From Eubacterium pyruvativorans (GTDB lineage: Bacteria; Bacillota; Clostridia; Peptostreptococcales; Anaerovoracaceae), in contig NZ_FNBF01000005.1 of the NCBI RefSeq assembly GCF_900102225.1, forward strand, positions 55,692 to 119,691: 64,000 nt of DNA, written 5' to 3'. Of the stretch, positions 49,772-57,505 are shown in pieces (position 1 is the stretch's first letter; each line of letters begins with the position of its first letter). The position numbers were made by a program, and so were the translations under genes. Below the pieces are notes generated by a model, which was not told the DNA's origin, did no database searches, and saw only the letters and a program-made list of their open reading frames with translations.

Positions 49772-51238
49772 TCAATATCTGTTCGTGTTCCAGTAGTGCG
49801 GGGAGAACAGCATAAAGAAGGTGAACAGTTCCAGTCTTCCCGCAATCATCAGCAGCGACAGAACGATCTTCGAGAAAGGTGTGAAGATCGAGAAGTTGCA
49901 GACCGGTCCCACTTTTGCGAACCCCGGACCGATGTTTCCCATACATGTCAGCACCGATGAAAAGGTGGTCACGATATCGAATCCGTTCAGGGAAATCAGA
50001 AGCATTCCGCCGAACAGAACGAGAATATAGAAGAACAGGAAGTTCGAAATATTCGTGGTCACATCCCGGGAAAGGGGTCTTCCGTTGAACTTGATCACAG
50101 AAACCCGGTTCGGGTGGATCATTTTGCCGATGCCATTGCGGATCAGTTTCAGCGCCACAACAATCCGGATCACCTTCGGTCCTCCGCCGGTGGAGGAGGA
50201 ACTGGCACCGGTCAGGAATACAATCAGCAGAAGCATTTTCGCAAAGGTCGGCCACTGGTCGTAGTCTGTGGTGGCATATCCGGTGGTGGTCATGATGGAC
50301 ACCACATGGAAAGCGGCGTCCGTCAGTCCTTTGAATGGAGAGGCGGTTATGCCCTTTGCCAGCAGATCCGTCAGAATGCCGCCGGTGCAGACCAGGGTGA
50401 TCAGCCCGTACAGACGGAACTCCTCGTCCCGGAACAGTTCCTTCGGTCCCCGCTTCGCCGCAGCGAAGTACAGATTGAAGTTGGTACCGCACAGGAACAT
50501 GAAGACGGTGGTAACCCAGATCAGATAGGGACTGGTGAAATGCCCCATACCGTCGTTGTAATTGGCGAAGCCTCCGGTGCCCACGGTACCGAAGGTCAGG
50601 ATCAGTGCATCCAGCAGCTTCATGCCGCCCAGCACATAGAGCAGCGTCTGGACGCCGGTAAACGCCAGATAGAGGGTATACAGATTCTTCGCTGTATCGG
50701 AATAATGGGCCGTCAGCTTGTCCATGGTCGGTCCCGGTGTTTCCGCACTAGCGATGACCTGTCCGCCGATTCCCATACCTGGCATTAGTGCTGTGGTGAA
50801 GACGATGATGCCCATTCCGCCGATCCAGTGGGTGAAGGAACGCCAGAACAGCATGGAGTTCGGCAGCGCCTCGATGTTCACCAGAATCGTGGACCCGGTG
50901 GTGGAATATCCGGAGCACATCTCGAAGAACGCATCCACGTAGCTTGGAATGGCTCCGGATACCCAGAGGGGAACCGCACTGATCAGAGAAATCAGAATCC
51001 AGGTGAGGGAGACGATCAGATATCCTTCCCGTTTCTTCGGCCGGATGCCGGTGGTGGGGAAGAATTTCATGAGCAGCAGTCCCCCCACCAGACAGAACCC
51101 CAGGGTACATGAGAATGCTTTCGCTGGAACATACTCATGATACAGCAGGGCAACGATCAGCGAGGGAACGATGCACAGCGCAGTTGTAAACAGGATGATC
51201 CCTGTGACACGTAATATGTTGCGAATTCTGGAATACAT
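49772..51238 (-). CDS. trkH: Potassium uptake protein TrkH
   Basis: Membrane pore subunit of the Trk potassium uptake system. The 488-residue protein shows four pore loops with standard filters: GYSTTGST near residue 110, FGTVGTGGFANY, SIMTTTGYAT, and CMGNIGPGF. It has the cytoplasmic loops that contact TrkA. It follows trkA by 29 bases and precedes a second, divergent trkH by 13, so all three are one minus-strand operon under the promoter at 52717-52745. Confidence 0.92.
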   Translation of the reverse strand: MYSRIRNILRVTGIILFTTALCIVPSLIVALLYHEYVPAKAFSCTLGFCLVGGLLLMKFFPTTGIRPKKREGYLIVSLTWILISLISAVPLWVSGAIPSYVDAFFEMCSGYSTTGSTILVNIEALPNSMLFWRSFTHWIGGMGIIVFTTALMPGMGIGGQVIASAETPGPTMDKLTAHYSDTAKNLYTLYLAFTGVQTLLYVLGGMKLLDALILTFGTVGTGGFANYNDGMGHFTSPYLIWVTTVFMFLCGTNFNLYFAAAKRGPKELFRDEEFRLYGLITLVCTGGILTDLLAKGITASPFKGLTDAAFHVVSIMTTTGYATTDYDQWPTFAKMLLLIVFLTGASSSSTGGGPKVIRIVVALKLIRNGIGKMIHPNRVSVIKFNGRPLSRDVTTNISNFLFFYILVLFGGMLLISLNGFDIVTTFSSVLTCMGNIGPGFAKVGPVCNFSIFTPFSKIVLSLLMIAGRLELFTFFMLFSPHYWNTNRY

Positions 51239-51267
51239 GAAACGGAATCCTCCGATAAACGATATTT

Positions 51268-52620
51268 CTAAAGCCGTTTCGGCTTCATCAGTTTCTCCAG
51301 GTCACCGATACTGGTGAGGAGACAAAGCATGATAACGTGATCGCCCGGCAGAATTTTCGTGTCGCCGGTCGGTATAATCAGTTCGTTTCCCCGGGTGATT
51401 GAGCCGATCAGGATGCTGTCCGGCAGTTTCAGCTGGGAAATCGGCACATTGATCATCCGCATCTTGTTCGAAGCGATGATCTCCATGATTTCTGCCTGTC
51501 CCTGGATCAGAACAGAAGAGATGATCCGCTTGGATCCCTGAATGTACCGCAGAATATTGCTGGCGGAAATGTCCAGCGGGTTCAGAACCACATCCACACC
51601 CATTTCCTCGATCAGCTCCTTGTAGTTCTCGTGGCTGACCTTGGAAATGACGTCGGTGATGCCCCGGTGCTTGGCAGTCAGCGCCAGCAGCAGGTTCTCT
51701 TCATCGTAGCCGGTTGCGGTGATGAAGGCGTCCATTTCATCCAGATTCTCCTCCTCCAGCACGGACAGATCCGTGCCGTTGGCGTGCAGAACCATAACAT
51801 TGGAGAGGTGGGAGGAAAGGTAATGGCACCGGTTCAGGTTCGATTCCACCAGTTTCACGGCTGTACCGAAATTGGCCAGTTTCTTGGCCAGATAGTAGCC
51901 GGTCTTGCCGCCGCCGATGATCATGACCTTGTTCAGGCGGCTGGCCTGGGTCCGGACCCGGACTTTCCGGTTCAGTTCATTGATTTCCTTCGTCTCTCCC
52001 ATCATATAGATGATGTCTCCCTCTTTCACGGTGTGCTTTCCGTGGGGGATGATGACCTTACCTTTCCGGGAGATGGAGAGAATCAGGAAATCCGGGAAAA
52101 TCTCCCGGATTTCCGGGATCGATTTCCCGATCAGCTTCGAGATCCGGGCGGCCGGAACCTCCAGAATGGATACCTTGCCGGTGGAGAAAACACCGGTGGA
52201 AAGGGTGTACTTCTCTGCCAGATACTTGTAGATTTCACTGGTGATGGCCATGTCCGGATTGACAATAAAATCAATTCCCATGGTTTCCTGGATGAAATCG
52301 AACTGGTTCATATGTTCCGGATCTCTGACCCGGGCGATGACATGCTTGCATCCCAGCTTCTTCGCAAAAGATGCAATAACAATGTTGGCTTCATCACTGT
52401 TAGTCGCCGAAAGAAGATAGTCGAAGCGGTCGATCCGGATCTGGTTCAGGACAGAGATGCTTCTCGCATCCTCGTTGATGGTCATGACATCCAGTTTCTG
52501 CGAAATCTTGTCCAGAAGATCCTGCTTCGTATCAATAATTGTAATGGCGTAGTCCCCGTCCACCAGAGACTCTGCGATCTTGTATCCCAGTTTTCCTGCG
52601 CCGACAATCGCAACGTTCAT
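51268..52620 (-). CDS. trkA: Trk system regulatory subunit TrkA
   Basis: Cytoplasmic nucleotide-binding ring subunit that gates TrkH. The 450-residue protein is a tandem duplication: two RCK_N Rossmann domains with NAD(H)/ATP loops (VGAGKLGYKIAESL at residues 6-19 and IGGGKTGYYLAKKL near 232-245), each followed by an RCK_C domain. It is the first gene of the operon, with AAGGAG 9 bases before its ATG. One TrkA serves two TrkH proteins here. Confidence 0.94.
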   Translation of the reverse strand: MNVAIVGAGKLGYKIAESLVDGDYAITIIDTKQDLLDKISQKLDVMTINEDARSISVLNQIRIDRFDYLLSATNSDEANIVIASFAKKLGCKHVIARVRDPEHMNQFDFIQETMGIDFIVNPDMAITSEIYKYLAEKYTLSTGVFSTGKVSILEVPAARISKLIGKSIPEIREIFPDFLILSISRKGKVIIPHGKHTVKEGDIIYMMGETKEINELNRKVRVRTQASRLNKVMIIGGGKTGYYLAKKLANFGTAVKLVESNLNRCHYLSSHLSNVMVLHANGTDLSVLEEENLDEMDAFITATGYDEENLLLALTAKHRGITDVISKVSHENYKELIEEMGVDVVLNPLDISASNILRYIQGSKRIISSVLIQGQAEIMEIIASNKMRMINVPISQLKLPDSILIGSITRGNELIIPTGDTKILPGDHVIMLCLLTSIGDLEKLMKPKRL

Positions 52621-52716
52621 AGTCTGTGCTCCTTCATATCGTTTCGTATCTCATTTCATATGTATATTGAGATGAAATAACACGGATTATTGAGTGCCTG
52701 TTACAGGCATCTCACT

Positions 52717-52745
52717 ATTCTACTGCTGAACCTATGAATTATCAA
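52717..52745 (-). promoter_or_regulatory. trkA operon promoter
   Basis: Minus strand TTGATA (52740-52745) and TAGAAT (52717-52722) with a 17-base spacer, overlapping the divergent promoter of the metallo-hydrolase gene. A TGCCTGTAACAGGCA hairpin lies in the leader. Confidence 0.6.
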
Positions 52746-52761
52746 GGCGTTTTGCTATAAT
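52733..52761 (+). promoter_or_regulatory. Promoter of the metallo-beta-lactamase-fold gene
   Basis: TATGAA (52733-52738) and TATAAT (52756-52761) with a 17-base spacer. It overlaps the trkA promoter on the other strand. Confidence 0.5.
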
Positions 52762-52837
52762 AATGGGTACTCATCCGGAGGACCGGGAGGAAGCGGATTT
52801 CCGGGATGATTTCTGAGAAGAAAGTAAGGTGAAACAG

Positions 52838-53434
52838 ATGAAAATCAAGAGATTTATGCTGGGACCGATTGCGGAGGACGGCTACGTGATCTATCACCGG
52901 CGGGGCGGAGCGTGTCTGATCATTGATCCGGGGTATGAGGCGCCCCGGTATATCGATTTTCTTTCCGACCAGCAGCTGAAGCCGAACGGGGTGATTCTCA
53001 CCCACCTTCATCACGACCACACCGGGCAGGCAGAGGTTCTCAGCGAGATATACGATGATATTCCGATCATGATGCATGAAATGGACCGCTGCCTGTATGG
53101 GGGCAGGGTGGATCGACCGCTTCGGGACGGTGATTTTTTGTCCCTGGAAGAGGAGAAACTGCGGGTGATTCATGTCCCCGGCCATACACCGGGGGGAATT
53201 GCACTTCTGTCAGAGAAGTCCCGGGTCTGCTTCACCGGAGACACGCTGTTCGACACGGACATCGGCAGGACGGATCTGGAAGGCGGAAGTGAACAGGATA
53301 TGAAGGCTTCCCTCCGCCGGCTGGATCAGCTGCTGCCGAATGACATCACGATCTATCCGGGCCATGAGGGGTGCATCAGCATGAAACTGGTCAGAAGATA
53401 TAACCCGGAATTCCTCCGGGCCCTGGAAGACTGA
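52838..53434 (+). CDS. Metallo-beta-lactamase-fold hydrolase (glyoxalase II-like)
   Basis: A 198-residue binuclear-zinc hydrolase. The HxHxDH motif (THLHHDHTG, about residues 54-62) is complete. The downstream histidines and aspartate are in HVPGHTPGG, FTGDTLF and YPGHEG. This is the compact form related to hydroxyacylglutathione hydrolase, lacking the longer C-terminal domain, so the true substrate is unknown. The ATG at 52838 is 8 bases after AAGG; a GTG three codons earlier is less likely. It lies 32 bases before the HAD phosphatase gene. Confidence 0.88.
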   Translation: MKIKRFMLGPIAEDGYVIYHRRGGACLIIDPGYEAPRYIDFLSDQQLKPNGVILTHLHHDHTGQAEVLSEIYDDIPIMMHEMDRCLYGGRVDRPLRDGDFLSLEEEKLRVIHVPGHTPGGIALLSEKSRVCFTGDTLFDTDIGRTDLEGGSEQDMKASLRRLDQLLPNDITIYPGHEGCISMKLVRRYNPEFLRALED

Positions 53435-53466
53435 GAAGAAAAGTATAGAATGGAAGAAGGATTGGT

Positions 53467-54360
53467 ATGACGGAGAACGACAGAAGAACCGACAGAATGA
53501 ACGACAGGAGCTGCGGTGAGAGTAAGAAAAGAAAAACGGTGCGGATGATTGCGCTGGATCTGGACAACACGACGCTGCGCACAGACAAATCTCTGGCACC
53601 CCGGACCCGGGAGGCATTCCGGAAGGCCATGGAGCGGGGCGTGCATGTGGTGATCTCCACCGGACGGGTGTTTTCGGCTCTGCCGGAGAGTCTGACCGGA
53701 ATAGAGGGGATTGAGTATGCAGTGAATTCCAACGGCGCCTGTATCTACCGGCTGGCAGACCGGAAACTACTGTATACGAATTACCTGGATCCCGCAGCGG
53801 CCCGGACGGTTCTGGATATTCTGCGGGAGGAGCCGGTGGTGGTGGAGGGATTCACGGACGGTCACGCATACATCAATGCTTCGGCGTATAATGACCTTCG
53901 GGAAAACGGATCTTCTTACCTGGCGGTGGATTATATTCTCTGGTCCCGCCGGCCGGTGCCGGATGTGCTGGCGCTGCTGGACGAACACATCCGGGAGATC
54001 GAAAATATCAGTGTCAGTGTGCCGGATCCTGCCGAAAAGGAGAGGGTGCGCCGGCGCCTGGAGAAGGTGAAGGGCATTACCATCACTTCTTCCGTTCCCT
54101 ACAACATTGAAATCGGCGGCGGCACAACCAGCAAAGCCGAGGCGCTGAGCCATCTCATGATGAAACTGGGGGTCACCCCGGCGGAACTGATGGCCTGCGG
54201 CGACAGTCCGAATGACCTGGCCATGATCCGCATGGCGGGCCTGGGGGTTGTGGTGGACAACGCTTCTGACGCCATGAAGAGGGAGGCGGACTTCGTGACG
54301 GCGTCCAATGACGAGGACGGGGTGGCGAAGGCTATCGAGCGCTTCGTGCTGGCGGAGTAG
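53467..54360 (+). CDS. HAD-superfamily phosphatase (Cof/YidA type)
   Basis: A 297-residue haloacid-dehalogenase hydrolase of the Cof subfamily, acting on small phosphorylated metabolites. Motif I reads DLDNTTL (about residues 30-36), with both catalytic aspartates kept though the usual Gly is Asn. Motif II is ISTGR, motif III is the Lys in TSKAEAL, and motif IV is GDSPNDLAM. A C2-type cap lies in between. The first 25 residues are a charged extension before the domain. The ATG at 53467 has GAAGAAGG upstream. A terminator follows. Confidence 0.87.
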   Translation: MTENDRRTDRMNDRSCGESKKRKTVRMIALDLDNTTLRTDKSLAPRTREAFRKAMERGVHVVISTGRVFSALPESLTGIEGIEYAVNSNGACIYRLADRKLLYTNYLDPAAARTVLDILREEPVVVEGFTDGHAYINASAYNDLRENGSSYLAVDYILWSRRPVPDVLALLDEHIREIENISVSVPDPAEKERVRRRLEKVKGITITSSVPYNIEIGGGTTSKAEALSHLMMKLGVTPAELMACGDSPNDLAMIRMAGLGVVVDNASDAMKREADFVTASNDEDGVAKAIERFVLAE

Positions 54361-54380
54361 GAAGGACAAAAAATAACGGG

Positions 54381-54412
54381 AAGACGTTCCGGCGCGCCGG
54401 GGCGTCTTTTTT
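54381..54412 (+). terminator. Terminator after the HAD phosphatase gene
   Basis: AAGACG and CGTCTT form the outer stem and CCGGC and GCCGG the inner stem, followed by TTTTTT. Confidence 0.88.
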
Positions 54413-54423
54413 CGTCGAATCGA

Positions 54424-54453
54424 TTGACATTTGATGGAAAAATCTGGTAGATT
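54424..54453 (+). promoter_or_regulatory. yraN-comM-dprA promoter
   Basis: TTGACA (54424-54429) and TAGATT (54448-54453) with an 18-base spacer. Confidence 0.65.
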
Positions 54454-54488
54454 GAACGAACAAAGAACGAGGCAAAGGAGGTGCCGTC

Positions 54489-54827
54489 ATGAAAGACCGG
54501 AAACTGCTGGGGGATCTGGGGGAGGAAATGGCTGCCGGAATTCTGTATGCGGAAGGGTATGACATTCTGGAACGGAAGTTCCGGTGCCGGCTGGGGGAGC
54601 TGGATCTGATTCTGAGGAAGAATGGGGTCATCTGCTTCTGCGAGGTGAAAACCCGGATGAACGGGGAAGAATCCGGGCCGGAAGAAGCGGTGGACCGGAG
54701 GAAGCGGCACCGGATCAGAGGTGCCGCCGCATATTATCTGAAGGAACAGCATCTGGAACACGCTGCGGTGACGTTCCTGGTGATGGGAATACAGATTACG
54801 GAGACGGTGGATCCGTTTCTGGATTGA
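54489..54827 (+). CDS. YraN/UPF0102 family endonuclease-like protein
   Basis: A 112-residue protein with the Holliday-junction-resolvase-like fold of the UPF0102 family. The diagnostic residues are in LGDLGEEMAAGIL (residues 7-19), GELDLILRKNG (about 35-45) and CEVKTR (about 51-56); the Glu/Asp/Glu-x-Lys set matches the restriction-endonuclease-like active site. AAAGGAGGTG precedes the ATG. It is followed by comM and dprA, a common order in Firmicutes, which suggests a part in DNA uptake or processing. Confidence 0.88.
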   Translation: MKDRKLLGDLGEEMAAGILYAEGYDILERKFRCRLGELDLILRKNGVICFCEVKTRMNGEESGPEEAVDRRKRHRIRGAAAYYLKEQHLEHAAVTFLVMGIQITETVDPFLD

Positions 54828-54860
54828 AGCGTGGTTTTCGGGACGGGGAGGCGAACGGAT

Positions 54861-56426
54861 ATGCTGTCGAGGGTTCATACAGCGGTGATGCGGGGACTGA
54901 ATGCTGTTCCGGTGACCGTGGAAACAGATGTGACAGGGGGCATGCCGTGTTTCCGGGTTGTCGGTATGCCGGATCAGGCCGTCATGGAATCCCGGGAGCG
55001 GGTGCGGTCCGCACTCCGCAACTGCGGGCTGGATTTCCCTATGCGGCGGATTACCGTGAATATCGCGCCGGCGGACATCCGGAAACGGGGAACGCATCTG
55101 GATCTGCCGATTGCCGTGGGCATTTTGCTGTCTTCCGGGCAGCTCCCGCCCGGGGAGGAAATGGAGGCTCTGTGTCTGATGGGGGAATTGTCCCTGGATG
55201 GCAGAATCATGCCGGTGCCGGGGGTTCTTCCCATGATCCGGATGCTGAAGCAGAAGGGGTTTTCCCGGGTCATTGTGCCCCGGAAGAATGCAGAGGAAGC
55301 GGCTCTGGTTCCGGGAATACGCATCTATGGAGGGGATCATCTGGGACAGGTCGCCGCCCACTACCGGCGGGAGAAGATGATGGAACCTCTGGCGGAAATT
55401 ACAGAGGAGGAACTGCTGCGCCGGGCTGCCGCACGGACGGAGTCGGACGGGATGCAGCCGGATTTTCGAGATGTGCGGGGACAGGAGGCGGTGAAACGGG
55501 CGGCCATGATCGCAGCTGCTGGAGGTCACAGTCTGCTGATGACGGGAAGCCCTGCCACCGGAAAGAGCATGATCGCAGAGCGGATTCCGTCGATTCTTCC
55601 GGCCATGAATTACGAGGAAATTCTGGAAACCACCATGATCTGGTCCGGAGCGGGGCTGCTCCGGGAAGACCGGCCGTTGATGCTGCACCGGCCGTTTCGG
55701 AAGCCCCATCAGCGGATCAGTGCGGCGGGACTGACCGGCGGCGGGGCAGTGGTTCGGCCGGGGGAGATCACCCTGGCCAGCGGCGGTGTCCTGTTCCTGG
55801 ATGAAGTGGGAGAATTCCGCAGCGGGGTTCTGGATCAGCTCCGGGTTCCTCTGGAAGAGAAAGTGATCCGTATCACGCGCTGCGGCGAAGTGTTCGTATT
55901 TCCTGCCGATTTCCTGCTGGTGGCTGCTTCGAATCCTTGCAAATGCGGGAATTTCGGAAATCCGGAACTGCCATGTACCTGCAGCCCTTCTTCCGTCATG
56001 CGGTACCGGGAGAAACTGTCCGGACCGCTTCTGGATCGGATTGATCTTCATGTGAAGATGCTCCGGCCGGAATATGAAGAAATGAAGGAAAGCCGTACGG
56101 GTATGAGTTCGGCGGAAATGCGGGAAATGGTGACCCGGGCCCGGGAACTGCAGAACTGCCGGTATGAGGGAACCGGCATCCGGTTGAACAGCCAGCTCAC
56201 CGGGGGTCAGATTGAAACGTTGGTTCCGATGGATTCCGCCTGCAGCCGCCTTCTGGAAGAGGCATATTATTCTCTCCGGCTGAATCCGAGAACTCTTCAC
56301 AAGACCCGGCGGATTGCCCGGACGATTGCGGATCTGGAGGAATCTCCGGCGGTCCTGCCGGAACATATTCTGGAAGCGCTGCAGTACCGAATGCGGCGGG
56401 AGGAATGGATTCCGGGCGGCCGGTAA
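54861..56426 (+). CDS. comM: YifB/ComM-family Mg-chelatase-like AAA+ ATPase
   Basis: Putative branch-migration helicase linked to natural transformation. The 521-residue protein has the N-terminal ChlI-like Lon-protease-fold domain (LSRVHTAVMRGLN onward, with DLPIAVGILLSSGQ), an AAA+ core with Walker A TGSPATGKSM, and Walker B GGVLFLDEVGEF. The sensor and zinc-type CKCGNFGN segments follow, and the Mg_chelatase C-terminal domain closes the protein. The ATG at 54861 is 9 bases after GGGAGG; an in-frame GTG ten codons earlier has no ribosome site. It sits between yraN and dprA. Confidence 0.9.
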   Translation: MLSRVHTAVMRGLNAVPVTVETDVTGGMPCFRVVGMPDQAVMESRERVRSALRNCGLDFPMRRITVNIAPADIRKRGTHLDLPIAVGILLSSGQLPPGEEMEALCLMGELSLDGRIMPVPGVLPMIRMLKQKGFSRVIVPRKNAEEAALVPGIRIYGGDHLGQVAAHYRREKMMEPLAEITEEELLRRAAARTESDGMQPDFRDVRGQEAVKRAAMIAAAGGHSLLMTGSPATGKSMIAERIPSILPAMNYEEILETTMIWSGAGLLREDRPLMLHRPFRKPHQRISAAGLTGGGAVVRPGEITLASGGVLFLDEVGEFRSGVLDQLRVPLEEKVIRITRCGEVFVFPADFLLVAASNPCKCGNFGNPELPCTCSPSSVMRYREKLSGPLLDRIDLHVKMLRPEYEEMKESRTGMSSAEMREMVTRARELQNCRYEGTGIRLNSQLTGGQIETLVPMDSACSRLLEEAYYSLRLNPRTLHKTRRIARTIADLEESPAVLPEHILEALQYRMRREEWIPGGR

Positions 56427-56494
56427 TGCATGTCGGATGTTTCTTCTATTATATATTGAATGCACATGTCGGGAGGAGAAGACCGGAGGGGACA

Positions 56495-57400
56495 ATGATG
56501 ATCCTGAAGCGTAATGAGGAATTCTATCCGGAGAAGTTCAGAGAACTGGAAGAAGCGGCGGAGGACCCGTCGGACCGGCTCTGTCCGAACTCGTTTCGGA
56601 TGCCGAAGCGAATATACTGTGAGGGAGACCTGTCCCTGCTGGACGGACCGGTGATTGCAGTGGTCGGGAGCCGCAAGGCCAGTGCATACGGCATGAAGGT
56701 GGCGGCGGGCCTGGGAAAGCGTGCCGCAGCCTATGGCGTCACGGTTATCAGCGGCATGGCCCAGGGAATTGACTCCGCCGCACAGCAGGGAGCACTGGAT
56801 GCCGGGGGCAGAGTGATTGCGGTGTTTGGTTGCGGGATTGACGTGTGCTACCCCCGGGAAAACCGGAAACTGATGGACCGCATTGCATCCGAAGGGCTTC
56901 TGATCAGCGAGTATCCGCCGGGGACTCAGCCGAGACGCTTCTTCTTTCCCCAGCGAAACCGACTGATCAGCGCCCTGTCCGATGCAGTAGTGATTGTGGA
57001 GGCGGCGGTGGAAAGCGGCGCACTGATGACCGCATACTATGCACTGGATCAGGGGAAACGGCTCTATGCGGTACCCGGTAATATCACCAGCCGCACCAGT
57101 ATGGGTACGAACAAGCTGATTCAGGACAGTGTTCAGCCCGTAGTCAGTCTGGACACTCCGTTTGAAGATCTGCCGGTGCGGAAGGCGTGTTATTCGGAGG
57201 AGAAAATCAGCGGACTGGGAGAGGATGAACAGCTGGTTTTCCGGGTCCTCCGGGACCGAGGTGAGCTGATGTCAGATCAGATCGGCCTTCTTACAGGACT
57301 TTCTCCCATGCGGGTCAGCCAGGTGATTACGCTGCTGGAGATGAAGGGCATTGCGGCAAACTATATGGGCCGGACGATGCTCATGGACGTGAATCAGTAA
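56495..57400 (+). CDS. dprA: DNA-processing protein DprA
   Basis: Binds single-stranded DNA and loads RecA during transformation. The 301-residue protein has the Rossmann-like domain with VVGSRKASAYG (about residues 52-62), ISGMAQGIDSAAQ, and the FFPQRNRLISALSDAVVIVEA segment. A C-terminal winged-helix domain (RGELMSDQIGLLTGLSPMRVSQVI) follows. The N-terminal SAM-like region is short. The ATG at 56495 follows GGAGGGG. With comM and yraN upstream and topA downstream, it is in the standard Firmicute neighbourhood. The comEC/comG uptake genes are not in the window. Confidence 0.93.
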   Translation: MMILKRNEEFYPEKFRELEEAAEDPSDRLCPNSFRMPKRIYCEGDLSLLDGPVIAVVGSRKASAYGMKVAAGLGKRAAAYGVTVISGMAQGIDSAAQQGALDAGGRVIAVFGCGIDVCYPRENRKLMDRIASEGLLISEYPPGTQPRRFFFPQRNRLISALSDAVVIVEAAVESGALMTAYYALDQGKRLYAVPGNITSRTSMGTNKLIQDSVQPVVSLDTPFEDLPVRKACYSEEKISGLGEDEQLVFRVLRDRGELMSDQIGLLTGLSPMRVSQVITLLEMKGIAANYMGRTMLMDVNQ

Positions 57401-57412
57401 ATTGAGAAATGT

Positions 57413-57440
57413 TTGACGTGTATGGGTTTTGTGGTATAAT
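57413..57440 (+). promoter_or_regulatory. topA promoter
   Basis: TTGACG (57413-57418) and TATAAT (57435-57440) with a 16-base spacer and a TG two bases before the -10 box. Confidence 0.75.
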
Positions 57441-57465
57441 ACGGCACGTCAGACTTGAAATACAC

Positions 57466-57492
57466 GAAAACCGCAGGGATACAGCGGTTTTC
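57466..57492 (+). promoter_or_regulatory. Hairpin adjacent to the topA ribosome site
   Basis: GAAAACCGC (57466-57474) and GCGGTTTTC (57484-57492) are perfect 9-bp arms around a 9-base loop. The AGGAGG of topA begins 2 bases after the stem. Confidence 0.65.
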
Positions 57493-57505
57493 TCAGGAGG
57501 AAATC

